Of a stretch of DNA of 64,000 nt, positions 1 to 8,201 are shown piece after piece. A model generated the notes under the pieces. That model was given only the letters and a program-made list of their open reading frames with translations, had not been told where the DNA came from and made no database searches. The DNA is taken from NCBI GenBank assembly GCA_036924835.1, contig JBAGRR010000001.1:5223001-5287000 (forward strand), written 5' to 3'. Position 1 is the stretch's first letter. Each line of letters begins with the position of its first letter. The position numbers and the translations under genes are program-made. This DNA comes from Nitrobacteraceae bacterium AZCC 1564. GTDB lineage: Bacteria > Pseudomonadota > Alphaproteobacteria > Rhizobiales > Xanthobacteraceae.

Positions 1-66
1 CTTCGATTCTAACGTTCGCAGGAGTGGCCGCTGAGATGAGATGCGAACGTTAGAATCGGACCACTA
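1..66. repeat. Palindromic hairpin, L-type (E2 family), cut by window edge
   Basis: An inverted repeat with arms around the core TCTAACGTTCGCA and TGCGAACGTTAGA ends in GGACCAC followed by TA (65-66). The left arm carries the extra TTT-type bases that mark the linker-facing arm in the complete modules elsewhere in the window, so the missing part presumably lies to the left. The element ends about 10 bases before the start codon of the next gene and must form part of its 5' leader. Confidence 0.8.
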
Positions 67-75
67 GGCGCGCAT

Positions 76-858
76 ATGCTACCCGACGACGCATTGAAAT
101 CGATGAAGGTGATGTTCGCGACACCCTGTTACATCTCGGCCGTCGCCATGAACTATGTCACAAGCATTTTTGAGCTGACCTGGCACAGCGCGCGGTTCGG
201 ACTGCAATGCATTCTGCACATGCATTCGGAAAGTCTGATCACTCGCGCACGCAACAAGATGGTGCTCAAGTTTCTATCGGACGAAACGCTGACCCATCTG
301 TTCTGGATCGATTCCGACATCGCCTTCACGCCGCAGTCGGTGTGCCGTCTGCTGCTCGCCGATCGCGACGTTGCGGCCGGCGTCTATCCGATGAAGAACT
401 TCAACTGGCCCGCCGAGGGGCTGCCGGCCGGCACGACACGCCAGCAGTTCGAGGACCGCTACACGCAATATCCATTCAATCCGATCGGCCATGGCAGCGA
501 GCGCGTCAGTGGCTATGTGGACGCCGACGGCTTCGTCGAGGTCGCAGAAGCGCCCACCGGCTTCATGTGTATCAAGCGCCACGTGTTCAAACAGATGATA
601 GAGAAATACCCGTCGCTGAACTATGTCCCCGACGGGCCGCCGAACAATCCGGACGCGCATCTGCACTGGCTGTTCTTCGACTGCATGGTCGATCCTGACT
701 CCGGACGTTACCTCTCGGAGGACTACGCATTCTGCCGGCGCTGGCGCGACATCGGCGGAAAGATCTGGGTCGATCTGCAGTGCAAGCTGGTGCATCTTGG
801 TCAGCACAATTTCCGTGGCGATCTCGCCGAGAGCCTGCGCATGCAAGGCCGTTGGTGA
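76..858 (+). CDS. GT-A-like glycosyltransferase family protein
   Basis: The 260-residue protein has the features of small GT-A/family-2-like nucleotide-sugar transferases: an opening ATPCYIS strand, an ESLITRARN segment (about 55-63) and a DSDIAF motif (DxD-like metal site, about residues 78-83), followed by DVAAGVYPMK. The family transfers sugars to unknown acceptors in the cytoplasm; no acceptor can be inferred here. An internal ATG at 103 (MKVMFATP) is an equally good start, because conserved sequence begins there. A palindromic repeat ends 10 bases upstream, so the promoter must lie in or beyond it. The family call is fairly sure, the substrate unknown. Confidence 0.6.
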   Translation: MLPDDALKSMKVMFATPCYISAVAMNYVTSIFELTWHSARFGLQCILHMHSESLITRARNKMVLKFLSDETLTHLFWIDSDIAFTPQSVCRLLLADRDVAAGVYPMKNFNWPAEGLPAGTTRQQFEDRYTQYPFNPIGHGSERVSGYVDADGFVEVAEAPTGFMCIKRHVFKQMIEKYPSLNYVPDGPPNNPDAHLHWLFFDCMVDPDSGRYLSEDYAFCRRWRDIGGKIWVDLQCKLVHLGQHNFRGDLAESLRMQGRW

Positions 859-892
859 AATTGCTTGATATTATAGACGCGAATGTCTCGCT

Positions 893-2542
893 TCACGCAG
901 AACGTTCCATGGACTTCACGCGCTCGCGGAGCTGAAGCGGGAAGGGGGGCGTTTCGTAGGGCGCGGTCATCACCTCGATGTAGACGCCGCTCTCGGCTCT
1001 TTCGGCGAGCTGCATGGCCTTGTCGAGTTCGCCGCACGTCGTGACGCGCATCGCCATCCAGTCTTCGCAGCCGAGCACCCGCGGCAATTCGGCGTATCGC
1101 CATGCCGCGACGTCGTTGTAGGCAATCGTCGGCTCCTTGCAGAGCACTCGTTCGATCAGGTAGCCGCCGTTGTTCAGCACGAAGATCACCGGCTTTAAAC
1201 CGAGGCGGCAGAATTGGCTGATTTCCTGCACCGTGAATTGATGAGAGCCTTCGCCGGTCACGAGCACGACGCGCCGATTGGGCGCTGCGGCCGCTGCACC
1301 AAGCGCCGCCGGTGTCGCCCAACCGATCGAGGCCCAGAGCCCCTGACTGTGGAACTGTGCTCCTCGCGGCAGCCGCGCAAACGCCAGACCCATGGCAGCA
1401 GTGCCGGTTTCCGCGACCACGATGTCGTCAGGCCGAATGAAGCTGCTCCAGCGTGGATAGAGCGTAGCCGCTGTGATCGGATCACTGCCGCTGCCACTTG
1501 CTGCGCCGAGTGAACCGGCAGAAAACGGGACCGCATTGTCGCGCTTCGTCAGCCGCTTTGCGAGCGCGCTGAGCACATCCGCCATCTCGACGCCGGGATA
1601 GGTTCTGCCGCGAATCGTGGTTTGATGATGATCGATTGAGATCAGTCGCTCGGGGGCGAGCTTGGCTGTGAAGGCGCCGGTGTTCAAGTCGCTCAGCAGC
1701 GTGCCTGCGGCGAGCACAACATCGCAGCTCTCGACGAATTGCCGTACATCCTCATTCATCAATTGGCCGGCATACATGCCGATGAAATTCGGCTGACTTT
1801 CGTCCAGCACGGATTTATCGAGAAACATGGTCGCGAACGGCAAGCCAGAGGCATCGACGATAGCCTGCATCGTTTGTTGCAGGCCCGCGCGGGCGAGGAG
1901 GAAGCCGGGCAGGATGCATGCCGTTTTGGCCTGATCCAGCGTCGACAAAATAGTATCGACGACTCGTGGCAGGACGATAGGATTGCTTTTGACGTCCCAG
2001 TTTGACTGTGTGCTTCCAAGCACCGGCTGCAGGGCGAGATCGGCAGGGAAGGCCATGTAGACCGGCCGCAAATGATAGAGCGCCTCGGACATCAGCCGCT
2101 CAGTCTCGTACACGGCATTCTGCGGCGTCATCACCGCACTGGCGCAGACCGCAGGATCGCTCATGCGGCGGAATACATCGAAGTCGCCATTGCCCAGCGA
2201 GTGGTGCAGCGCCGCGCGGGATGCTTGTGCAGTCGTGGACGGCGTGCCGACGAGATGAAACACCGGAAGTTGTTCGGCATAAGAGCCGGCGATGCCGTTC
2301 AACGCGCTCAGCTCGCCGACGCCGAAGGTGGTGCAGACAGCGCCCGCGCCCTTTACCCGTGCATAGCCATCCGCTGCATAAGCGGCATTGAGTTCATTGC
2401 CGCAGCCGATCCAGCGCAGCCCGGGCGTGGTGCACATCGCGTCGTTGATTGGGAAGGAGTAGTCGCCTGGAACACCAAAAATATCAGTAATGCCGATATC
2501 ACGAAGACGGGAGAGGACGTGCTGGATGACAGTGAGTGACAT
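893..2542 (-). CDS. Thiamine-diphosphate decarboxylase (pyruvate/indolepyruvate decarboxylase family)
   Basis: This 549-residue protein has the three domains of 2-keto-acid decarboxylases. The N-terminal domain has GVPGDY, the ThDP-activating Glu in GNELNAAYAADGYAR and the paired His residues in ALHHSLGNGDF, which mark the PDC/IPDC subgroup. The C-terminal ThDP-binding domain carries GEGSHQFTVQE...NN, in which Glu replaces the usual Asp of the GDG metal-binding motif. It probably decarboxylates pyruvate, phenylpyruvate or indolepyruvate to the aldehyde; the substrate cannot be told from motifs. The start is ATG at 2542; a TTG codon lies directly upstream. It stands alone on its strand. Confidence 0.8.
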   Translation of the reverse strand: MSLTVIQHVLSRLRDIGITDIFGVPGDYSFPINDAMCTTPGLRWIGCGNELNAAYAADGYARVKGAGAVCTTFGVGELSALNGIAGSYAEQLPVFHLVGTPSTTAQASRAALHHSLGNGDFDVFRRMSDPAVCASAVMTPQNAVYETERLMSEALYHLRPVYMAFPADLALQPVLGSTQSNWDVKSNPIVLPRVVDTILSTLDQAKTACILPGFLLARAGLQQTMQAIVDASGLPFATMFLDKSVLDESQPNFIGMYAGQLMNEDVRQFVESCDVVLAAGTLLSDLNTGAFTAKLAPERLISIDHHQTTIRGRTYPGVEMADVLSALAKRLTKRDNAVPFSAGSLGAASGSGSDPITAATLYPRWSSFIRPDDIVVAETGTAAMGLAFARLPRGAQFHSQGLWASIGWATPAALGAAAAAPNRRVVLVTGEGSHQFTVQEISQFCRLGLKPVIFVLNNGGYLIERVLCKEPTIAYNDVAAWRYAELPRVLGCEDWMAMRVTTCGELDKAMQLAERAESGVYIEVMTAPYETPPFPLQLRERVKSMERSA

Positions 2543-2946
2543 CAATGAGGCTTCCGGCGCGGTTGAGTGAGAACTCGCTCAGCCTGGGCGGGCGGCGTGG
2601 GAATCTCTCCGGCCTCGCGTGCGCGTCGCAAGTTCTCTGATCGGAAGGTTTGATCCGCTCCGTTTCGCCATTATTTCGGCGCGCGGAAATGAGGTTACAG
2701 TGGTAGCGGATCGCGCCGGGATTGGGCCGTATTTCGCCGGATTCCATCGTGAGAGGATAGTGATTGATCTCGGCGTGGGAAATTGCGGTCTGTCACCCAA
2801 ACGGGTCATGCGCAACGGCTTGACCGGTGCTCAATGCTCGTGCCTGCCAACCGTGGTCGCAAAGTCTGCTTGCCGGGGGCGCTTGGCCCTCCAGAAGACA
2901 GGCCGTCATCGTTGGAAGTCGCAACCTTTTATTTGAGGATTTGAAA
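2543..2946. other. Intergenic gap without a recognisable gene
   Basis: About 400 bases lie between the decarboxylase start and the broken SGNH hydrolase. Short open frames exist on both strands, but none has a convincing ribosome site or family features. The segment presumably holds the promoters of both divergent genes. No repeat module was found in it. Confidence 0.5.
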
Positions 2947-3034
2947 ATGCCGACGAAACGTCTTTTAGTTGCTCTCGCTGTGTTGGGAATACTCTTCCAG
3001 ATGGGCGCGGCTCATGCCGCCACCGTCGTCGCTC

Positions 3035-3198
3035 TAGTGTCCTGAATCCAAAGTCCGCCTCATGGTGCTGCGCGCTCCGTAGCGGACTTTGGATTCGAGA
3101 GGACACTAGTAAATTTATGATTCTAGTGTGGTTTAGGTTCAGAAGTTCGCTGGAAGGACTCGCAGAAAAGTCAGGCGAACTTCTGAACCACCACACTA
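3035..3198 (+). mobile_element. Repeat module A-linker-B (162 bp) in SGNH hydrolase gene
   Basis: Hairpin A (3037-3106), TA, 15-bp linker (3109-3123), TA and hairpin B (3126-3196) are bounded by TA at 3035-3036 and 3197-3198. Period from TA to TA is 162 bp. Removing the module and one TA restores codons GTC GCT CTA GGA GCG AGC, so the target was CTAG and TA was duplicated. TA duplication within CTAG is typical of IS630/Tc1-mariner-type insertion; no transposase is encoded. The orientation here is taken as plus because A precedes B. Confidence 0.9.
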
Positions 3199-3362
3199 GG
3201 AGCGAGCAACACCGCGGGGAAGGGCGTTTCGCAGAGCGAGGCATATCCCGCCCAGCTGGAGGGCATGCTTCGCGCACGGGGGCTCGACGTCAACGTCATC
3301 AATGCCGGGATCAGCGGTGACACGACGGGGGGCATGCTGGCGCGGCTCGACAGCGCCGTTCC

Positions 3363-3526
3363 TAGTGTGGTGGTTCAGAAGTTCGCTCAATTTATCCGCG
3401 AGTCCTTTCAGCGAACTTCTGAACCTAAACCACACTAGAATCATAAATTTACTAGTGTCCTCTCGAATCCAAAGTTCGCTACGAAGCGCGCTACACTATG
3501 AGGCGAACTTTGGATTCGGGACACTA
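3363..3526 (-). mobile_element. Repeat module B-linker-A (162 bp), second insertion in SGNH hydrolase gene
   Basis: This is the same module in the opposite orientation: hairpin B 3365-3435, linker 3438-3452, hairpin A 3455-3524. Deleting it with one TA restores GTT CCT AAG GGA ACG, so the target was CTAA rather than CTAG. The linker reads as the reverse complement of the one in the first insertion, so its polarity follows the module. Confidence 0.9.
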
Positions 3527-3864
3527 AGGGAACGCGTGTCGTTATTCTTCAGCCCGGTGGCAACGACATGAGAAAGGACCAGCCCAACGTCACCGGCGAA
3601 ATTCAAAGCCGCCTCCACGCCATGGGCGTGAAGGTTGTCATGCTGCCGAACACGATGTTTCGCGGCAAGCCGCACCAGGTCGACGGTATGCACCTGACCC
3701 CGCAGGGCTATCACATGCTGGCGCAGCAACTGGTGGGGCCTGTCGCGAGCGCTCTGCGAAAGTAGCCTTTAAAGTTGCCCGTCTCGCTTCGCGCAAAACC
3801 ATCCGTGCGGCCGCGCTTCGATTTGAAACGCGATCTTGGCCGCGCGACCAATGGATGCTCGTTG

Positions 3865-4509
3865 CTACCGATATCGCTTGAGACGTTTACCCGGCAGAAG
3901 ATCGTAAGCGGGCTTCCAACCGGGAATTGCGGCTACACGATCGAGCCAGCGGCGGATTTCCGGGTGAGTGGCCGACAGCATGAAACCTGACTCGTCTTCC
4001 GGGTAATGCAGGTAAGCGATCATCGAAATGTCGGCCACTGTCGGCTTGTCACCCGCGATAAAATCCTGCCGTGCGACGTGTCCTTCGAGTATCCCCATAA
4101 AATCTTCGAGCCTCGCCTTGAAATACTTCAGTACAGCAGGATCCGGGCTGGGCGTGAACGCCCGGTGATAGCGGTACGTTGCCATGAAGCCGGATAGCTT
4201 CTGATTGTCCCAGAACAGCCAGCGGAGCACTTCGCGCTTCTGGGCCTCAGTCTCCCCGCCGTACGCACCGAATTGGTCCGCAAGCCGCAAGAGAATTGGG
4301 GCTGTCTGTGTGTGGCGAACACCGTCGATTTCAAGCACAGGAATCTCGCCCATCTCGTTGACGGCATGCCGCCACTGCGGCGTGCGCGTGATCCCGCCGC
4401 CGAAATCTGTCCAGACCGGTTCGAAGGTCTGGCCGCATAGCGCCAGCATGAGAGCCAGCTTGTAGCTGTTGCCGGATTCTGGAAAGTAGTGCAGGCGGAA
4501 ACCTTGCAT
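3865..4509 (-). CDS. Glutathione S-transferase family protein
   Basis: The protein has an N-terminal thioredoxin-like domain beginning FRLHYFPESGNSYKLAL, with a Ser/Asn-type activating site, followed by GEIPVLEIDG and TAPILLRLAD (glutathione gamma-glutamyl recognition). The all-helical C-terminal domain contains DFIAGDKPTVADI, the hallmark N-capping motif of GSTs. About 214 residues from the ATG at 4509 is the normal family length; an upstream in-frame ATG at 4569 would add 20 unconserved residues. It is divergently placed from an AraC regulator, a common pairing for detoxification genes, and the regulator may control it. Confidence 0.85.
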   Translation of the reverse strand: MQGFRLHYFPESGNSYKLALMLALCGQTFEPVWTDFGGGITRTPQWRHAVNEMGEIPVLEIDGVRHTQTAPILLRLADQFGAYGGETEAQKREVLRWLFWDNQKLSGFMATYRYHRAFTPSPDPAVLKYFKARLEDFMGILEGHVARQDFIAGDKPTVADISMIAYLHYPEDESGFMLSATHPEIRRWLDRVAAIPGWKPAYDLLPGKRLKRYR

Positions 4510-4693
4510 GGAAAAGCTCTTCTGTGATGCGATCGTGCGACTGACTGCGATCGGTGCAAGTCTCGGCACCGAAGCGAGATCATATCGCAGGGAATCCTCC
4601 GTCCGTGGTTGCCCGATCGTTGCAGGTCCTTGCCCGATCCTGCTAATTGCGTTTGAAATCGCGAATGTCTGCTAGATTCAGCCGTAAGCCGTA

Positions 4694-5578
4694 ATGAGCC
4701 CGCTTCTTAACGCTGTCCGGAACTACGCCGAGGACCATGCCGACCAGTCCGGCATCGCCCGCACTCCCATTCGCGGCCTCTCGATGGTCAGGGCGACGGG
4801 GCGCGGAGGCATTGCGCGATCTCTGCCGCGGCCGCTCGTGTGCCTTGTCGTGCAAGGCGCCAAGCATGTCACGCTAGGAGCCAAAGGGACGACGGTCGAG
4901 GCCGGCGATTCCATGCTGATGTCGGCCGGCGCTCCAACCGTCAGCCAGGTCATCTCCGCGAGTAGCAGTCGCCCTTACTTTGCAATCGCCATGGAGCTTG
5001 ATCCGGCCTTGACCGCAGAATTGTCCGCCGAGATCGTCGAGCGACAGCCAAGCGGCATCGTTCCGGTTGCGCAATCTCGCCGCGCGGATGCCGAGGTGCT
5101 GGATTCGGCTCTGAGGCTTGTTCGGCTGCTGGAGCATCCTGATGCGGTGCCAGTGTTGTCGTCGCAGACCATCAGGGAGATGCACTACTGGTTGCTCATC
5201 GGACGGCATGGACCTGCTATCCAGGCGCTTGATCGTCTCGACAGCAGCCACAACAAGGTCTCCCGCGCGGTTGCGTTGCTTCGAGCCGAATTCGCACGTC
5301 CTGTCACCATCAAGCGTCTCGCTGATGCGGCGGGAATGAGTCCCTCGGCATTCCATCGCCATTTCAAAGCCGCAACCTCGCTCACACCCATGCAATTTCA
5401 GAAACAACTTCGCTTGCGTGAAGCCCGGCGGATCATGATGTCCGAGGCTGCGTCCGCGAGCGCTGCGGCTTTTTCTGTCGGCTACGAGAGTGTCTCACAG
5501 TTTACGAGGGAATACCGCCGTGCGTTCGGACTTCCGCCCGCGCGAGATGTGGAAGCTGCCAAGGTTCGCAGTTCATAG
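4694..5578 (+). CDS. AraC family transcriptional regulator
   Basis: The 294-residue protein has an N-terminal AraC-type ligand domain (residues about 10-190) and a C-terminal double helix-turn-helix. The first helix pair is in RPVTIKRLADAAGMSPSAFHRHF; the second is in AAAFSVGYESVSQFTREYRRAFG, followed by the PPARD end typical of the family. The N-domain resembles the AraC_N (PF06719-like) group that regulates alcohol, aldehyde or GST genes. It is transcribed divergently from the GST gene, with 184 bases between the two starts, which probably hold the shared operator. Confidence 0.85.
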   Translation: MSPLLNAVRNYAEDHADQSGIARTPIRGLSMVRATGRGGIARSLPRPLVCLVVQGAKHVTLGAKGTTVEAGDSMLMSAGAPTVSQVISASSSRPYFAIAMELDPALTAELSAEIVERQPSGIVPVAQSRRADAEVLDSALRLVRLLEHPDAVPVLSSQTIREMHYWLLIGRHGPAIQALDRLDSSHNKVSRAVALLRAEFARPVTIKRLADAAGMSPSAFHRHFKAATSLTPMQFQKQLRLREARRIMMSEAASASAAAFSVGYESVSQFTREYRRAFGLPPARDVEAAKVRSS

Positions 5579-5655
5579 GCTCGCAATTCATAAGCTCGAA
5601 ACTCGCTTTTGCCGGACTCACGCGTGCGTGGGGCAACGGTGTCTGCCGCAACAGC

Positions 5656-5788
5656 GTTTATCGATTTGGCGCATAATTCGAATTTATGCGCTAACTAGCA
5701 TAAAATCCGTTTATCGGAATTGGCGCATAAATCGCGGTTATGCGTTACTTCGCATAAAATCTAATTATCGGAGCTGGCGTATAAAAGC
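5656..5788. repeat. 54-bp tandem repeat with TTATGCG/GCATAA palindromes, 2.5 copies
   Basis: Two full units (5656-5708 and 5709-5762) and a partial third (5763-5788) follow the pattern TTATCGgatTGGCGCATAA...TTATGCG...GCATAAAATC. Each full unit holds the near-perfect dyad GCGCATAA/TTATGCG(C). The repeat lies between the convergent AraC and YihY genes. It is unrelated to the hairpin modules. Its function is unknown; repeated dyads of this type could be protein-binding or recombination sites. Confidence 0.75.
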
Positions 5789-5845
5789 ATTCTGCCAGCG
5801 CGCGATCTCTGCGCGGGCAGCCCAAGCCTGCTGTCGCGTTTACGC

Positions 5846-7027
5846 TCACGAAGCAGGTGCGGGAGCGACCGTATCCGCCGCGACAGCGCCGCGCGTGCCG
5901 AGCGGCTTCGGCCGGCCTTCGGTGGTGTCGGCCGCTGTCTGACGCTCGATCTCCGAATTGAGCTCTGCGCCGCCCAGCACGACGATGGATGATATCCACA
6001 TCCACATCATCAGGCCGATGACCGCGCCCAGCGAGCCGTAGGTCGCGTTGTAGTGTCCGAAGTTCGACAGATACCATGACAGCAGCGCGGAGCCAGCGAG
6101 CCACAGCACTGCGGCGACAATCGCCCCAAGGCTCAGCCATTCCCAGCGCGCCTCCGTGCGGCTCGGTCCGACCCGGTAAAGCACCGCGAGGGCGATGAGC
6201 AGAAGTACCACGATGACCGGCCAGCGGCCCCATGCGACAATGGCTTCGGCCTGCGCTCCAAGACCCAGCCGTTCGAGCGCGAGCGGGATCGCGACCACCG
6301 CGCCGACCATGATGAGTAGCGAGACGATGGCACCGACGGTGAGCAGCAGGGACACGGCGTTGAGCTTGAAGAAGCCGCGCTTCTCGCGTTCGTCGTAAAC
6401 GACATTGAGCGCCTCGATCACCGCCTTCATGCCTGCATTCGCGCTCCATAACGCGATCGCCAGACCGATGATGAAAGACAAGCCGAGCCGTGACGGGGGC
6501 TGTGCCGTCACGCGGCTGATCTGGTCTTGCACGATGCTGAAAGTCCCCTCGGGCAGCATCACTGCGAGGCTTTGCAGATTGGTAGAGATCGTCGCGGGAT
6601 CGGCGAACAATCCATAGCTCGACACCAGCGCGGTGATCGCCGGGAAAATCGCAAGCAATCCGTAGAACACTACGCCCGCGGCGGTCGCCAGCAATCTATC
6701 TTCGTCGATCTGCTGATAGGTTCGGACGAATATATCGCGCCAGCCGCGCAAGGGAATCTGCCATGGGCGCGTGGCATGACGTCCGCGATCGGACGTCACT
6801 GCCTCGGAGTTGGATGACGCAGACTTAAATGAGTCTGATTGGGATATTGCCGGTTGGGCGCCCAGCGGCTCGGCATCGGGCAGCCTTGCCTCAGGGATAA
6901 CAGCCTTTGCAGGGAGTGCGATAAAGACTGATCCCGCCAGAAAATGACGATAAGCCGCGGCCAGCGCGAGGATCGAAGACGCGGCCAGGAGCAGACTTCC
7001 GGGAAGGCGTGTGCGTTGCCGAGTCAT
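5846..7027 (-). CDS. YihY/virulence factor BrkB family inner-membrane protein
   Basis: The 393-residue protein starts with a hydrophobic anchor (residues about 9-38) and a Pro/Ser-rich stretch. The YihY domain follows from about residue 90 (LRGWRDIFVRTYQQIDEDRLLATAAGVVFYGLLAIFPA) with six predicted membrane segments, including GLSFIIGLAIALWSANAGMKAVIEALNVVYDE and the conserved YNATYGSLGAVIGLMMWMWIS. The family was once misnamed ribonuclease BN; its role is unknown. It overlaps the upstream gene by four bases (ATGA), so the two are translationally coupled. Confidence 0.85.
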   Translation of the reverse strand: MTRQRTRLPGSLLLAASSILALAAAYRHFLAGSVFIALPAKAVIPEARLPDAEPLGAQPAISQSDSFKSASSNSEAVTSDRGRHATRPWQIPLRGWRDIFVRTYQQIDEDRLLATAAGVVFYGLLAIFPAITALVSSYGLFADPATISTNLQSLAVMLPEGTFSIVQDQISRVTAQPPSRLGLSFIIGLAIALWSANAGMKAVIEALNVVYDEREKRGFFKLNAVSLLLTVGAIVSLLIMVGAVVAIPLALERLGLGAQAEAIVAWGRWPVIVVLLLIALAVLYRVGPSRTEARWEWLSLGAIVAAVLWLAGSALLSWYLSNFGHYNATYGSLGAVIGLMMWMWISSIVVLGGAELNSEIERQTAADTTEGRPKPLGTRGAVAADTVAPAPAS

Positions 7028-7539
7028 CTGTCAGTCATCCGTGACGATCGGCGCCGCGCCTTGAATAGCCAGCCGGCAAGGACGGCGGCGGCGGATCCTG
7101 CAAGCAGCGTCGTGACGGCATCGGGGCGGGTTGAGGCCCGCGACGAGATGATGCGCGCGGTGCGATCCGCTGTGGCGTTGACCGTCGTTGCGAGCGCATG
7201 CATTTGCTGTTCGCCTTTGGGAAAGGCAGGCGTGCGGCGCCTGAAAGCAATAAGCCCCACCAGCATGGCGATGATGCCGACGGCGAACAGCAAGGCGAAG
7301 ACCGCGGCGTAAGCTTCGACCTCGCCGTAATTGAGCTCGATCCATCGGAACAACGCTGCCAGCGCAACGGCAAGTGCGCCGAGAATGCAAATCGCGCCAA
7401 CGACGATGAAGCTCAGCGCGAGCGCGTATTTCGCCGAGAGACGGCCGAGCCAGCCGCTCACATCCGACTGATAGGAGTTTAAGAGCGCTGTGACAAAGCC
7501 GAACGGTCTGCGTGCTGGAAGCAAGGTTGACTTGGTCAT
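7024..7539 (-). CDS. Small membrane protein, holin/phage-holin-3-like superfamily
   Basis: The 171-residue protein has two membrane segments (about 42-65 and 78-99), a charged FRRRTPAFPKGEQQ segment, an amphipathic stretch and a C-terminal hydrophobic helix (about 143-158) followed by basic residues. This layout resembles the uncharacterised PF07332-like holin family proteins that often sit next to stress-response membrane genes. It overlaps the YihY-type gene by four bases and probably shares its transcript. No enzymatic motif is visible. Confidence 0.55.
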   Translation of the reverse strand: MTKSTLLPARRPFGFVTALLNSYQSDVSGWLGRLSAKYALALSFIVVGAICILGALAVALAALFRWIELNYGEVEAYAAVFALLFAVGIIAMLVGLIAFRRRTPAFPKGEQQMHALATTVNATADRTARIISSRASTRPDAVTTLLAGSAAAVLAGWLFKARRRSSRMTDR

Positions 7540-7554
7540 GAATGTCTCTCGCGC

Positions 7555-7622
7555 AGCGAAATTCTTGTTAACGCGTTTTCTTCACGCAAGCCGGTAGCCA
7601 CTTCGCTCGAAAACGCTCTGTG
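7555..7622 (-). repeat. Intergenic GCGTTTTC-type repeat (reverse orientation)
   Basis: This copy of the interspersed repeat GAGCGTTTTCGAGCGAAGTGG...GAAGAAAACGCGTC lies immediately upstream of the holin-like gene. Further copies occur at 22121-22262, 27818-28140 and 53413-53455. I recall the repeat as common between genes in Bradyrhizobiaceae genomes; its function is unknown. Confidence 0.7.
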
Positions 7623-7833
7623 AGGTAAGCCATCGCGATTAGAACCCGCGTTTTGCGACGCCGTTCCGCGTTTCAGCGTCTGCGGCAGTGCGGCCGGATG
7701 TGTGATCGCAACGAAGTGCGCATGAGTGAGGGTAGCGAGGAACGGAAGCATCTCACCGCCGTTTTGAATGATGGATGCACCGCGCGAATGCGGCACCGAT
7801 CGCCGTTTCAACACAACGTGGAGGACATCGAGG

Positions 7834-8022
7834 ATGGACAACCTGGACAAGAGGGGCCAACCGGACCGCAGCCGGATCAACCTTAGCGAAGACTACGAGG
7901 TGAAATATTGGAGAAAGCACCTTGGCGTCAGCCGAGAGCAATTGGCGAAGGCGGTGGAGAAGGTGGGAAATTCCGCCGCCGCGGTCCGGAAGGAACTCGG
8001 TCTGACGGGGGCCGCCCGTTGA
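7834..8022 (+). CDS. DUF3606 domain small protein
   Basis: The 62-residue acidic/basic protein matches the DUF3606 pattern: INLSEDYEVKYWRKHLGVSREQLAKAVEKVGNSAAAVRKELG. The family is widespread in Rhizobiales and of unknown function, with a helix-turn-helix-like predicted fold. The start ATG 7834 is preceded by GGAGGACATCGAGG, a strong ribosome site. An in-frame upstream ATG at 7768 would add unconserved sequence. It stands alone between the membrane-protein pair and the autotransporters. Confidence 0.8.
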   Translation: MDNLDKRGQPDRSRINLSEDYEVKYWRKHLGVSREQLAKAVEKVGNSAAAVRKELGLTGAAR

Positions 8023-8201
8023 GGGAGGCTCAGGGGCGCGCGGACTGCGGGTGATGTTTTAAAGCCGCGGCCGCGCGCTGCCACTCTCGATCGTTGCGAC
8101 GGATGATTCCGCAGAGTCCGGATGACCGCAGGCGATGCTCCGTCGCAAATCATGTCTCCACATTGCCTCGCAGACTCTTCACACTGTGCGACGATGTCGG
8201 A

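Larger units (their letters stand above)
2947..3765 (+). pseudogene. SGNH/GDSL hydrolase (TesA-like) interrupted by two 162-bp repeat modules
   Basis: The gene starts at ATG 2947 with a signal peptide ending in AHA. Module insertions at TA 3035-3036 and TA 3363-3364 split it. Reading across after deleting each module with one TA copy gives one continuous 164-residue frame with the SGNH blocks in order: ALGASNTAGKGV (block I Ser), NAGISGDTT (Gly), QPGGND (Asn) and VDGMHLTPQGY (Asp-His). As it stands, translation stops two codons into the first module, so only about 32 residues are made. The intact family comprises periplasmic (lyso)phospholipases and acyl esterases. The rest of the reading frame is undamaged, which suggests that the insertions are recent. 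Confidence 0.9.

Noticed and set aside
3117-3320. Small frame beginning MILVWFRFRSS
   Set aside because: It is the stop-free frame of the repeat module itself, repeated at 3196-3444, not an independent gene.
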